From assembly GCA_947383275.1 (NCBI GenBank), contig CANDCW010000021.1, positions 1 through 34,498 on the forward strand: a stretch of DNA of 34,498 nucleotides, read 5' to 3'. The first letter of the stretch is position 1, and each line of letters opens with the position of its first letter. The stretch comes from an uncultured Bacillota bacterium (GTDB taxonomy: Bacteria; Bacillota; Clostridia; Oscillospirales; Oscillospiraceae). Made by a program: the position numbers and the translations under genes. The notes beneath the pieces were generated by a model. That model made no database searches, was not told the DNA's origin, and saw only the letters and a program-made list of their open reading frames with translations. Below are positions 16,655 through 24,061 of the stretch, piece by piece.

Positions 16655-17839
16655 TTACATAGCGGCTTTATAGATCTGCCAGACATCCTCCTCGGTGAGA
16701 AGGAAGGTTTCTCCAATGGTGTTTTTACTCCCGTAATAGGGAATCCGGCCAGCCATCTTCCGCAGGGTCTCGTCCGTAATGTTCCCCTTATGAAAATCGC
16801 TGATCCGGGCCGGCATGCCCAGGCTGCTGAAAAATGCCCTCAGGGCGGCAATCCCCTCCAGCGCAGTGCGTTCCGGGTGCTCAAAGTCGTATTCAATCCC
16901 AAAGGCGTCTACGGCGAATTTGGCGAACAGGGGAACGTTCTGCCGGTATACGTAGGTCATCCAAACCGGGGTGATAACCGCCAGCCCCGCCCCATGGGGA
17001 ATATCCCACTCGGTGGACATCTCGTGCTCGATGAGATGGCACGCCCAGTCTCCCGCCAGCCCAAGCCGCAGCAGGCCGCTGATTACAAATGGGGCTACGA
17101 TCATCAGCGCGCTGCGCGCCGCGTAATTATCCGGTTCCTTTACCGCGATGGGCGCGTTTTTAATCACGGTGTGCATTCCCGCCGCCAGCAGCTTGTGGTT
17201 CAGGTATACGTCCTTGGTGGCGGTGAAATAGTTTTCACACAGGTGCGACATGATGTCAGAGGCTCCGGAGGCCGTCTGCATGGGCGGCACGGTAAGGGTC
17301 AGCTCCGGGTTAAGAATCGCGAACCTGGGCCGCATCAGGTCAAAGTCGTCTGCGGAGCGCTTCAGGCCGTTCTCCTCGTTGGTGACCACCGAGGCCCGGG
17401 AAAACTCGCTTCCCGTTCCGGCGAAGGTGGAGATCACCCCCAGGGGCAGGATCGCCTGGGGGACTGCCCTGCCGCAGTAAAAATCCCACACGTCGCCGTT
17501 GTAGACGGCGCCCATCGCGATTCCCTTGGCGCTGTCGATCACGCTGCCGCCGCCCACAGCCAGAACGCTGTCAACCCCCTGCTCACGGCACAGCCGGATC
17601 CCCTCCCGGATTTTTGACAGGCGGGGATTGGGTACGACGCCGTCCAGCTCCACAAAATCCAGGCCCTCCTGCCTGAGCAGCTCCTTCACGGTTTCAATCA
17701 GAGGGAGCACAAAGGGTTCGCCCGCGTGGTGGATCAACACCTTGGTTCCGCCGATTTCCCGCATCAGCTGCCCGCACCGCAGCTGGCCGCCGCGGCCAAA
17801 GATCAGGTCTGGAATATTCCGCAGTTCAAAGTCAGTCAT
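16655..17839 (-). CDS. Iron-dependent alcohol dehydrogenase (BDH/YqhD type), copy 1
   Basis: A 394-residue group III (iron-type) alcohol dehydrogenase that interconverts an aldehyde and an alcohol with NAD(P)H. The dinucleotide motif is VGGGSVIDSAKG, followed by STFAGTGSE. The four metal ligands are present: Asp195 and His199 (SDIMSHLCE), His268 (ACHLIEHEMS) and His282 (DIPHGAG), with the spacing seen in butanol dehydrogenases and YqhD. The ATG follows a GGGAGGGAG site. It lies 15 bases after the second dehydrogenase of the operon, with which it shares VLIHHxGEPFVLPLI, so the pair arose by duplication. In context it probably reduces the aldehyde (for example acetaldehyde) released by the DeoC-family aldolases, recycling NADH; this role is inferred. 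Confidence 0.93.
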   Translation of the reverse strand: MTDFELRNIPDLIFGRGGQLRCGQLMREIGGTKVLIHHAGEPFVLPLIETVKELLRQEGLDFVELDGVVPNPRLSKIREGIRLCREQGVDSVLAVGGGSVIDSAKGIAMGAVYNGDVWDFYCGRAVPQAILPLGVISTFAGTGSEFSRASVVTNEENGLKRSADDFDLMRPRFAILNPELTLTVPPMQTASGASDIMSHLCENYFTATKDVYLNHKLLAAGMHTVIKNAPIAVKEPDNYAARSALMIVAPFVISGLLRLGLAGDWACHLIEHEMSTEWDIPHGAGLAVITPVWMTYVYRQNVPLFAKFAVDAFGIEYDFEHPERTALEGIAALRAFFSSLGMPARISDFHKGNITDETLRKMAGRIPYYGSKNTIGETFLLTEEDVWQIYKAAM

Positions 17840-17854
17840 AGGTTCTCCCTCCCA

Positions 17855-19048
17855 TCACACGCACATCTTCAGAATTTGGAAAATATCGTCGGAGCAGAGG
17901 GGGCGGGTGCGGCCAACCGTCTCGCCGCCCAGGTAGAATACCTGCTCGGCCACACGGTGCAGGACCTCGTCCGTAAGCGCCTCCGGCGCAATGCCCAGGC
18001 CGCTCAGGGAAGAGGGCAGGCCCAGGGTTTGAAACAGAAAATCAGAAAACTTTTCAATTCCGGCCAGGGCGGTCTGCTCCGGATTGTCAACGTTGACCGG
18101 CACATGAAACACCATGTTTGCAAACCGGACAAACAGATTCAGCCAGTCCCGGTACACGTACCGCATCCAGGCCGGCATCACGATTGCCAACCCTGCCCCA
18201 TGGGGAATGTCCCATTCGCCGGACATCTCATGCTCAATGTCATGGCAGCCCCAGTCGCCCCAGCGCCCCACTTTGGTTACGCCGTTGATCGCCAGCGGAG
18301 ACAGCACCATCAGCGCGCCCCGGGCCTCATAATTTGTGGGGTCCTGCAGCACGATGGGGGCAAATTTCAAAACGGTGTGCAGCCCGGCCACAATCAGCTC
18401 GTCGGAAAAGTCGTTGTCCGGGTTCTTGGAAAAGAAATTCTCCGTCAAATGGGAGAACATATCCGCAATACCCACCGCAGACTGAAAGCGGGGGATGGTA
18501 AAGGTCAGCTCCGGGTTCAGGATGACAAATTTAGGCCGTATCAGCACGTGGTCGTCCGGGTCCTCAATGCCGCGCTTCAGCCTGCCCTTGGTGATGACGC
18601 TGCCAAAGGTGGCCTCGCTGCCCGTTCCGGCAAAGGTGGAAATGACCCCGGAGGGGATGGAAGCCTGCTGTTTTACCCTGCCGTCATAAATATCCCAGAC
18701 GTCTCCGTCGTAAACGGCGCCCAGCCCGATGGCCTTGGCGCTGTCAATCACGCTGCCGCCGCCCACGGCCAGAATAAAATCTACCTTTTCCCGGCGGCAC
18801 AGCGCAATTCCCTGGTACACCAGTTCAATTCTGGGGTTGGGGACCACGCCGCCCAATTCCACCCAGGCCAGGCCGGCCTGGTCCAGATATTCTTTGACCC
18901 GCCGGATCAGCGGAAGCACAAAGGGCTCCCCCGAGTGGTGGATCAGCACCCTGGTTCCGCCGAAGTCTCGGATCAATGCTCCCACCCGGCTCTCCTTGCC
19001 CCTGCCGTAGATCAGGTCTGTGCTGCCGCGCAATACAAAGTCAATCAA
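17855..19048 (-). CDS. Iron-dependent alcohol dehydrogenase (BDH/YqhD type), copy 2
   Basis: An iron-type alcohol dehydrogenase of 397 residues with the NAD(P) motif VGGGSVIDSAK, STFAGTGSE, and metal ligands in IADMFSHLTE (Asp, His), CHDIEHEMSG (His) and DIPHGAG (His). I favour a TTG start at 19048: the strong site AAGGGGGG lies 6-8 bases upstream, and the protein then begins MIDFVLRG, aligning with MTDFELRN of the neighbouring paralogue. The alternative is an ATG at 19084 that overlaps the deoC stop as TAATG but has a weak ribosome binding site and would add 12 residues. It is the gene directly downstream of the canonical deoC, which suits reduction of acetaldehyde from that enzyme. Confidence 0.9.
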   Translation of the reverse strand: MIDFVLRGSTDLIYGRGKESRVGALIRDFGGTRVLIHHSGEPFVLPLIRRVKEYLDQAGLAWVELGGVVPNPRIELVYQGIALCRREKVDFILAVGGGSVIDSAKAIGLGAVYDGDVWDIYDGRVKQQASIPSGVISTFAGTGSEATFGSVITKGRLKRGIEDPDDHVLIRPKFVILNPELTFTIPRFQSAVGIADMFSHLTENFFSKNPDNDFSDELIVAGLHTVLKFAPIVLQDPTNYEARGALMVLSPLAINGVTKVGRWGDWGCHDIEHEMSGEWDIPHGAGLAIVMPAWMRYVYRDWLNLFVRFANMVFHVPVNVDNPEQTALAGIEKFSDFLFQTLGLPSSLSGLGIAPEALTDEVLHRVAEQVFYLGGETVGRTRPLCSDDIFQILKMCV

Positions 19049-19083
19049 AACAATCCCCCCCTTGTCAGCATAGCTGTCTGTCA

Positions 19084-19746
19084 TTAATAGCTTTCGCCTG
19101 CCTGGCCGGACAGCAGCTTTACTGCGGAGCTGGTTCCGATGCGCGCGCAGCCCTCTTCCAGGAACAGTTCCAAATCGCTCACCGTTTTCACGCCGCCGGC
19201 CGCTTTCATTTTCACATTGGCGTCGATATGCTCCTTGAACAGGCGGATGTCCTCGATTTTAGCCCCCGCAGTTCCAAAGCCGGTGGAGGTTTTGATATAG
19301 TCCGCGCCGCCCTCTGAGACGCAGCGGCACACTTTTATTTTTTCCTCCTGGGTTAGATAACAGGTCTCGACAATGACCTTTAGTATTTTGCCGCCCGCGG
19401 CCTGTTTCAAGGTTCGGATTTCCCGGGTAACCGCGTCAAAGTCGCCGTTCTTTACGTCGCCCAGGTTGATGACCATGTCCACCTCGTTGGCGCCGTCTGC
19501 CACAGCCTCCCGTACTTCCGCCTCCTTCACCCCGGTGGAGTGGTATCCCAGAGGAAATCCGATTACGGTGCACACGTTCAGGTCCGGGTAAGTCTGGTGC
19601 GCGCGGCTGACGTAACTGGGAGGAATGCAGACGGACGCGGTGTGATGGGCCAGGGCGGTTTCGCAGACCTCCTTAATTTCCTCCCAGGAAGAGGCGGCCT
19701 TCAATAGGGTGTGGTCAATGTGGGACAAAATCTCTTGCTTTTCCAT
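19084..19746 (-). CDS. deoC: Deoxyribose-phosphate aldolase
   Basis: A 220-residue class I aldolase matching canonical DeoC, which cleaves 2-deoxy-D-ribose 5-phosphate to glyceraldehyde 3-phosphate and acetaldehyde. All key residues are present: the N-terminal IDHTLLK, Asp90 in NEVDMVINLG, the Schiff-base Lys152 in YIKTSTGFG and the second lysine Lys181 in MKAAGGVKT. Length fits the family (215-225). The ATG at 19746 is 7-8 bases from a GGAGGA site; the frame could be opened at 19761, but that ATG has no site of its own. It directly follows a PfkB kinase and precedes an iron dehydrogenase. It is the only one of the operon's three DeoC-family proteins with a full active site. Confidence 0.95.
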   Translation of the reverse strand: MEKQEILSHIDHTLLKAASSWEEIKEVCETALAHHTASVCIPPSYVSRAHQTYPDLNVCTVIGFPLGYHSTGVKEAEVREAVADGANEVDMVINLGDVKNGDFDAVTREIRTLKQAAGGKILKVIVETCYLTQEEKIKVCRCVSEGGADYIKTSTGFGTAGAKIEDIRLFKEHIDANVKMKAAGGVKTVSDLELFLEEGCARIGTSSAVKLLSGQAGESY

Positions 19747-19763
19747 TGTTCTTTCCTCCATTT

Positions 19764-20726
19764 TCAGTTGATAAACTGTGATTCATTCAGGCCGTTTTGG
19801 TAGCGCTTCCAGAGGGCCTGGTACTGTTCCCGGCTGTCGAAAAAGCAGTTATACATGGAACCGGTGCGCGAAACGGTCAACGCCGCCAGGACGGTGGCCC
19901 GGTGGACGGCTTCTTCCAGCGTTTTTCCCTCCGCCAGGGCGGCCATAAAGCCGCCGGCGAAGGAGTCGCCCGCGCAGGTGGCGTCCTCCACCTCCACCGG
20001 CAGCGCGGGATAAAACCGCTCCTGTTCCCGGGCGACCACCATGCAGCCCTGCCCGCCCAGCGTAATGATGGCCGCGCGCTGAACGCCTTTCTCCAACAGC
20101 CACCGGCCGGCCCGGGTGGCGCTCTCCCGGTCTGTGACCTGAATTCCGGTTAAGACGGCGGCCTCGTGTTCGTTGGGCTTGATGTATGTGATGCAGGGAT
20201 AAACCTGATCCGGAATCGGGGTAGCGGGGGCGGGATCCACAAAGGTTTCCACGCCCCATTCACTGGTGCGCCGGATTGCCTGAAAGACGGCGTCCACGTT
20301 GACCTCAAACTGAAATCCGCCCACCCGGCATGTGCGGACATACTCCTCTGCGGCCTCCAGGTCCTCAATGCAGAACCGATCTCCCGCGCCGGGATAGATT
20401 ACGATGGCGTTTCCGCCGGAATCGTCCCGCAGAATGCACCCGCAGCCTGTGCCGGCCTCCTGGTCGAGCTGGAGGTAGCTGGTTTTGACGCCTGTTTCCC
20501 GGCACTCCTTGCAGCATACCCGCCCTGGTTCGTCGTTCCCCACGCGGCCCACTAGCTCCACCCTCGCGCCCTCATAGGCGGCGGCAAAAGCCTGATTCGC
20601 TCCCTTCCCGCCGCCGGAGGGGCGGTAGCCGGTGCCGGTGACCGTCTCGCCGTTGGCCGGAAGGCGGCTGCTGTAGAAGCTGTGGAACCACATGTAGCTG
20701 TTAATAATAAAGATGTTTTCCGACAT
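19764..20726 (-). CDS. PfkB/ribokinase-family sugar kinase, copy 2
   Basis: A 320-residue PfkB-family kinase. GGGKGANQAFAAA at residue 38 is close to ribokinase, as is the anion-hole and base segment DATCAGDSFAGGF (Asp254), although Cys replaces the first Gly of GAGD. The N-terminal segment IINSYMWFHSF lacks the Asn/Asp pair (GSxNxD) that holds ribose in ribokinase, so the sugar-binding side differs. TYIKPNEHEAA and IITLGGQG are the nucleotide-side motifs. The ATG has a GGAGGG site 9 bases upstream. It is followed directly by canonical deoC, so a deoxy-pentose-like substrate phosphorylated at the terminal hydroxyl is a reasonable inference. Its paralogue is at 14113-15057. Confidence 0.88.
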   Translation of the reverse strand: MSENIFIINSYMWFHSFYSSRLPANGETVTGTGYRPSGGGKGANQAFAAAYEGARVELVGRVGNDEPGRVCCKECRETGVKTSYLQLDQEAGTGCGCILRDDSGGNAIVIYPGAGDRFCIEDLEAAEEYVRTCRVGGFQFEVNVDAVFQAIRRTSEWGVETFVDPAPATPIPDQVYPCITYIKPNEHEAAVLTGIQVTDRESATRAGRWLLEKGVQRAAIITLGGQGCMVVAREQERFYPALPVEVEDATCAGDSFAGGFMAALAEGKTLEEAVHRATVLAALTVSRTGSMYNCFFDSREQYQALWKRYQNGLNESQFIN

Positions 20727-20741
20727 TTTGGCGCACCCTCC

Positions 20742-21641
20742 TCAGATCAGGTCCAGTTCCTCCAAACCGCGTTTGATTTCCTGGCGGACGGGCTCCTCCA
20801 GATACAGCAGGCTGTCGGGATATCGGCTTCCCTGAATGGGGCAGCCCGCCAGAGCCGAAGCGTATTTGTATCCGGCGCTGTTGCCGCCCTTACGCAGCAC
20901 ATCTCGAATTTTCATCACAAAGGCCTGCCGCTCCCTCGCCAGGTCCACATCGCCGGCAAACCAGGCGTCGCACAGCTGGATAATCGGCTGGGGAAAAGCG
21001 ATGCTGATAAAGGAAATAATGCCGCATCCCCCCAGCGCCAGCGTGGTAAAAATGGTGGAGTCGCTACCCGCGATATATTCAAATTCCGGATTTTGAATCA
21101 GGCCCATGGCTGTCTCAAGGTGAACCACACTTTGTGTGCTGTCCTTGTAGCCGCGCACATGGGGATACTCGTTGGCCAGCTCGGCCAGCAGCTGGGGCGA
21201 AAGCAGATTGTTCGTCTGGGGGGCGTTGTAAATGTAGACGGGGGCCTGTGTAGACTCAATCAGGCGGCGAAAATACTCCCGGAGCGCCTGGTCGCTGTAG
21301 CTGGCCAGGTAGGGCGGTGTGATGCAGATTGCGTCCGCGCCGGCGTCCTCATAGCGGCGGATCATATCAATGGCGTCCCGGTAGCCCGGAATCATGAGAT
21401 TGCACATCACCGGGATGCGCCCGCCGGCGGAGCGGCACATGGTTTGCACCAGCTGCTCCTGTTCATCCAGCGTCATCATATAGGATTCGCTGGATATTCC
21501 GTTGGCAAAAATAGCCTGAATTCCGTGGTCCACCTGCCAGTCCACCATGTGCCGGATTGCTCCGTGGTCAATGCCGCCGTTTGGGAGATAGCTGATGGTC
21601 AGCTCGGTCATGGCGCCCCTGAACCTGGGATACTGTTTCAT
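20742..21641 (-). CDS. DapA/NanA-family class I aldolase, copy 1
   Basis: A 299-residue TIM-barrel lyase of the dihydrodipicolinate synthase/N-acetylneuraminate lyase superfamily. Members form a Schiff base with pyruvate or another 2-keto acid and make or break a C-C bond. The Schiff-base lysine is Lys166 in RGYKDSTQS and the assisting tyrosine is Tyr138 in YIYNAPQ. The carboxylate-binding loop that reads GTTGE or GSTGE in DapA and NanA is NGISSES (residues 48-54) here, so the threonine pair is lost. It should therefore not be annotated as dihydrodipicolinate synthase. A catabolic 2-keto-3-deoxy-type aldolase is more likely. The ATG follows AGGAGG by 9 bases. It is a paralogue of the next gene upstream. 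Confidence 0.88.
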   Translation of the reverse strand: MKQYPRFRGAMTELTISYLPNGGIDHGAIRHMVDWQVDHGIQAIFANGISSESYMMTLDEQEQLVQTMCRSAGGRIPVMCNLMIPGYRDAIDMIRRYEDAGADAICITPPYLASYSDQALREYFRRLIESTQAPVYIYNAPQTNNLLSPQLLAELANEYPHVRGYKDSTQSVVHLETAMGLIQNPEFEYIAGSDSTIFTTLALGGCGIISFISIAFPQPIIQLCDAWFAGDVDLARERQAFVMKIRDVLRKGGNSAGYKYASALAGCPIQGSRYPDSLLYLEEPVRQEIKRGLEELDLI

Positions 21642-21666
21642 ATGGCTGTACCTCCTTGCTTTCCGC

Positions 21667-22560
21667 TTAAATTACGCCCAGGCTTTCCAGCTGCCGCAGC
21701 AGCGCCTCCGCCTGCCCCTGGCTGGCCGAGGACAGCGGGGCGCGCACAAGATCTGTTTCAAACAGCGCTAAATGCCGGACCATGGTCTTATAGCCGGCGA
21801 TCAGGGGGGCCGACTTGAGGGCGTCGCGTACCTTCATGACAAACAGCTGCCGCTGGAAGGCCGCCTTGTGGTCGCCCCGCTGCCAGGCGTCATACAGCCC
21901 GGTAATAAGGTCCGGAAAAATCAGGGAGATCAGCGACACAATACCCGCGCCCCCCACAGCGAGCGTGGCGTAGAAGGTGGCGTCGCTGCCCGCCAGGACG
22001 GAAAAATCCGTCCGTTCTACCTCGCCCATCACCGACTGGAGATGGATGATGTTCTGTGTGCTGTCCTTGTAGCCCAGGAAGTTGGGGAATGTACGAGCCA
22101 GCCGCCCCACCAGCCTGGGAGGGACGGTGTACCCCGCCTGAGGCATGTTGTAGAGGCAGACCGGTACCGGGGCGCGCCGGATGATCTCCGCAAAATAATC
22201 AAACAGCGCCTCCTCTCCGCAGGGGAACAGCAGCGGCTGGGAGGCGCAGATATAGCTTGCGCCGCAGCCCGCGAAGGCATCCAGCAGCTCCAGTGCCCGG
22301 GCCTTTCCTGCGCACATCAGGTTGGCCATCACGGGAATCCGCCCATCCGCAGCTTTTACTCCCGCGGCAACCAGTTCCACCTGTTCCTTCTCCGTCATGG
22401 ACAGGGTCTCCGCGCTGATCCCGTGGATGTAGATGCCTTGGATTCCGTGGGCGGCCTGAGCGTCCACCAGGCGCCGGATGGAAGGGAAATCAATCTGAAG
22501 CGTATGGGAAAATGGTGTAACCAGCTCAGTCCAGACGCCGGTTAAGGGGTGTGTCGTCAT
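21667..22560 (-). CDS. DapA/NanA-family class I aldolase, copy 2 (first gene of operon)
   Basis: A 297-residue member of the DapA/NanA aldolase superfamily. Lys165 (LGYKDSTQN) and Tyr137 (CLYNMPQ) are the Schiff-base and proton-relay residues. The 2-keto-acid carboxylate loop is HGISAET rather than GTTGE, as in its neighbour. Both copies share the GYKDSTQ and AGSDxTF motifs, which indicates a tandem duplication. I choose the ATG at 22560, preceded by AAGGAGG with an 11-base spacer. The frame opens at 22584, but that ATG has no ribosome binding site. It is the first gene behind the operator-covered promoter at 22653-22681, about 90 bases downstream of the predicted transcription start. Confidence 0.88.
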   Translation of the reverse strand: MTTHPLTGVWTELVTPFSHTLQIDFPSIRRLVDAQAAHGIQGIYIHGISAETLSMTEKEQVELVAAGVKAADGRIPVMANLMCAGKARALELLDAFAGCGASYICASQPLLFPCGEEALFDYFAEIIRRAPVPVCLYNMPQAGYTVPPRLVGRLARTFPNFLGYKDSTQNIIHLQSVMGEVERTDFSVLAGSDATFYATLAVGGAGIVSLISLIFPDLITGLYDAWQRGDHKAAFQRQLFVMKVRDALKSAPLIAGYKTMVRHLALFETDLVRAPLSSASQGQAEALLRQLESLGVI

Positions 22561-22644
22561 AGAAAAGGCGGCCTCCTTCCACATCTAAAGTTTGGAAACA
22601 ATGTATCAGTTTTTGCGTTTTGATGCTCAATTTATTTGCTTGCG

Positions 22645-22662
22645 ATGATAATTTTATATCAT
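22645..22662. promoter_or_regulatory. Palindromic operator over the operon -10 box
   Basis: ATGATA and TATCAT, separated by 6 bases, form a palindrome that overlaps the -10 box of the operon promoter (22653-22658). A related 8+8 palindrome stands at 22737-22759, and a lone half-site TATCATT at 22686-22692. A bound repressor would block RNA polymerase. The DeoR-family protein encoded next door is the obvious candidate. Confidence 0.65.
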
Positions 22663-22681
22663 GATTTCGATCGCATGTCAA
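22653..22681 (-). promoter_or_regulatory. Sigma-A promoter of the 12-gene operon
   Basis: On the minus strand there is a perfect -35 box TTGACA (22681-22676), a 17-base spacer and a -10 box TATAAA (22658-22653). It is the best promoter in the divergent region and points at the DapA-like gene that starts at 22560. Confidence 0.8.
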
Positions 22682-22736
22682 TCACTATCATTTTTTTTAG
22701 CGGGTATTGAGAAAAATAATGTCGCTTTTTGTACAA

Positions 22737-22759
22737 TAATGATAGGATTATTATCATTA
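22737..22759. promoter_or_regulatory. Palindromic operator upstream of the deoR-type gene
   Basis: TAATGATA and TATCATTA form an 8-base perfect inverted repeat around a 7-base spacer, just upstream of the -35 box of the regulator's own promoter. It shares ATGATA/TATCAT with the site at 22645-22662, so one protein probably binds both and controls the divergent transcripts. Confidence 0.62.
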
Positions 22760-22764
22760 CTTCC

Positions 22765-22793
22765 TTTACAACCGCCGCGATTTGTGCTATGAT
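22765..22793 (+). promoter_or_regulatory. Promoter of the DeoR-family regulator gene
   Basis: A -35 box TTTACA (22765-22770), a 17-base spacer and a -10 box TATGAT (22788-22793), with a TGn extension directly before the -10. Transcription would start about 34 bases before the regulator's ATG. Confidence 0.68.
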
Positions 22794-22833
22794 ATTGTTA
22801 CAGTCTGCGAACGACATGATTGAAGGGGTATGG

Positions 22834-23634
22834 ATGAAAATGAGCGGCAACAAACGAGAACAGCGGTTACAGAGCATCATCAGCTATTTGAAGCACCATA
22901 GCGGCGCCTCTATCCACGAAATTGCCACAGCCATGGAGATGTCCGATATTACCACCCGGCGGGATTTGTATGAGCTTCGGGACCGGAATTTGATACACTA
23001 CATATCGGGCGTGGCCATTTACAGCCCCCCGCTTCCCCCGGAGCACGATCCCGCGCAAAAGCCCTATAAGCTGTGCGCGGAGAAGCAGGTCAATTTTGAC
23101 AAAAAGGCAAAGATCGGCCGGCTGGCCTCCACCCTCCTCCAGCCCGGCGACAATATTATTATTGACACAGGAAGTACGACCGAGCAGTTTGCGCAGCAGA
23201 TCCCGGAGAATATGCCTATGACCGCCCTGTGCTATAACGTCAATATTATGAATGAGCTGGTCCAGCGCAGGGAAATCAAGCTGCTGTCAGCCGGCGGCAC
23301 ATATCACCGCAACACACAGATGTTTGAAAGTCCGGAGGGGCTGGAGCTGATTAACCGCACCCGGGCCTCCAAGGTATTTCTTTCCGCTGCGGGCGTCAGC
23401 GAACAGCTGGGCATTACCTGCGTCAATCAATACGAGGTTCCCGTAAAAAAGGCCATTATCGAAGCCTCGCTCAGCCGCATCCTGCTGGTGGACTCCAGTA
23501 AATTTGACGTGATCCGGCCAGCTTTTTTTGCGCAGCTGTCGGTGGTAGACATGATTGTTACGGACGACGGCATTTCCCAGTGCTGGATTGACCTGCTGTG
23601 TGAGCGAAACATCCAGCTGCATATAGCCAGATAA
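22834..23634 (+). CDS. DeoR-family transcriptional regulator
   Basis: A 266-residue DeoR-type repressor. The N-terminal winged helix-turn-helix (residues ~8-60) contains ASIHEIATAMEMSDITTRRDLYEL, the family's usual recognition-helix pattern. The C-terminal sugar-phosphate sensor domain (DeoRC, ISOCOT-like fold) starts around residue 85 with KIGRLAS and carries IIDTGSTTEQFA and LSAGGTYHRNT. Such domains usually respond to a phosphorylated sugar intermediate of the controlled pathway. I start it at the ATG at 22834, 5 bases after AAGGGG; the frame opens earlier at 22729, but that part is AT-rich promoter sequence. It is divergent from the 12-gene catabolic operon, with two related palindromes in between, so it is the likely local regulator. 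The inducer might be the product of one of the two kinases. Confidence 0.93.
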   Translation: MKMSGNKREQRLQSIISYLKHHSGASIHEIATAMEMSDITTRRDLYELRDRNLIHYISGVAIYSPPLPPEHDPAQKPYKLCAEKQVNFDKKAKIGRLASTLLQPGDNIIIDTGSTTEQFAQQIPENMPMTALCYNVNIMNELVQRREIKLLSAGGTYHRNTQMFESPEGLELINRTRASKVFLSAAGVSEQLGITCVNQYEVPVKKAIIEASLSRILLVDSSKFDVIRPAFFAQLSVVDMIVTDDGISQCWIDLLCERNIQLHIAR

Positions 23635-23668
23635 CGGCGCGGGAGATATCCCTTTGGGCGGTATAAAA

Positions 23669-23704
23669 GAACCGGGCGCGCGGCGGGCCGGGCTCCGGTT
23701 TTTG
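23669..23704 (+). terminator. Probable intrinsic terminator after the regulator gene
   Basis: AACCGG and CCGGTT enclose a GC-rich loop that can fold further, and five T residues follow at 23699-23703. It lies about 35 bases after the regulator stop. The hairpin is imperfect. Confidence 0.5.
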
Positions 23705-23725
23705 CCATATACAGCAGGATGCAGA

Positions 23726-23754
23726 TTGATTTTTGGCGTCCTTTGTGATAAAAT
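23726..23754 (+). promoter_or_regulatory. Promoter of ptsH-ptsI
   Basis: A -35 box TTGATT (23726-23731), a 17-base spacer, and a -10 box TAAAAT (23749-23754) preceded by TGa as an extended -10. The start of ptsH lies about 36 bases downstream. Confidence 0.65.
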
Positions 23755-23789
23755 AAATCCGGTTACTATTTTGAAAGGAAGTATGCCCT

Positions 23790-24053
23790 ATGAAACAGTT
23801 TCAGTACACCATTACCGATCCTATAGGCGTCCACGCCCGTCCTGCCGGAATGCTGGCCAAAGCCGCCAAAGCCTTGGACAGCACCGTCACCATCACCAAG
23901 GCCGATGGCAGCAAGTCCGCCGTGGCAACCCGGCTGATGGCGGTCATGGGAATGGGCATCAAGACTGGCGAGACCGTTACGGTTACCATCGAGGGCGGCA
24001 ATGAGGAGGCTAATGCCGCCGCCATAGAGCAGTTCTTTAAGGAAAACCTTTAA
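23790..24053 (+). CDS. ptsH: Phosphocarrier protein HPr (Ser46 replaced)
   Basis: An 87-residue HPr, the small phosphocarrier that accepts phosphate from enzyme I and passes it to the sugar-specific EIIA proteins. The active His15 is in GVHARPA. The second landmark of Gram-positive HPr, the HPr-kinase site Ser46 in the KSIMGVMS segment, reads TRLMAVMG here: Arg48 lies at the Ser46 position after a two-residue insertion. This HPr therefore cannot be serine-phosphorylated in the way that drives CcpA-type catabolite repression. The ATG follows a GAAAGGAAG site. ptsI follows after a 71-base gap holding a hairpin. The window's only sugar-specific PTS component is the dead EIIA fragment, so partner EII proteins must be elsewhere. 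Confidence 0.95.
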   Translation: MKQFQYTITDPIGVHARPAGMLAKAAKALDSTVTITKADGSKSAVATRLMAVMGMGIKTGETVTVTIEGGNEEANAAAIEQFFKENL

Positions 24054-24061
24054 ACGCCGTT

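Noticed and set aside
15466..16662. A 398-residue open frame on the plus strand
   Set aside because: It is antisense to the second symporter. The His/Asp/Gly-rich composition mirrors the hydrophobic codons of the membrane protein.
20742..22560. Annotation as dapA (lysine biosynthesis)
   Set aside because: The GTTGE-type loop is missing and the context is a catabolic operon, so dihydrodipicolinate synthase is unlikely.
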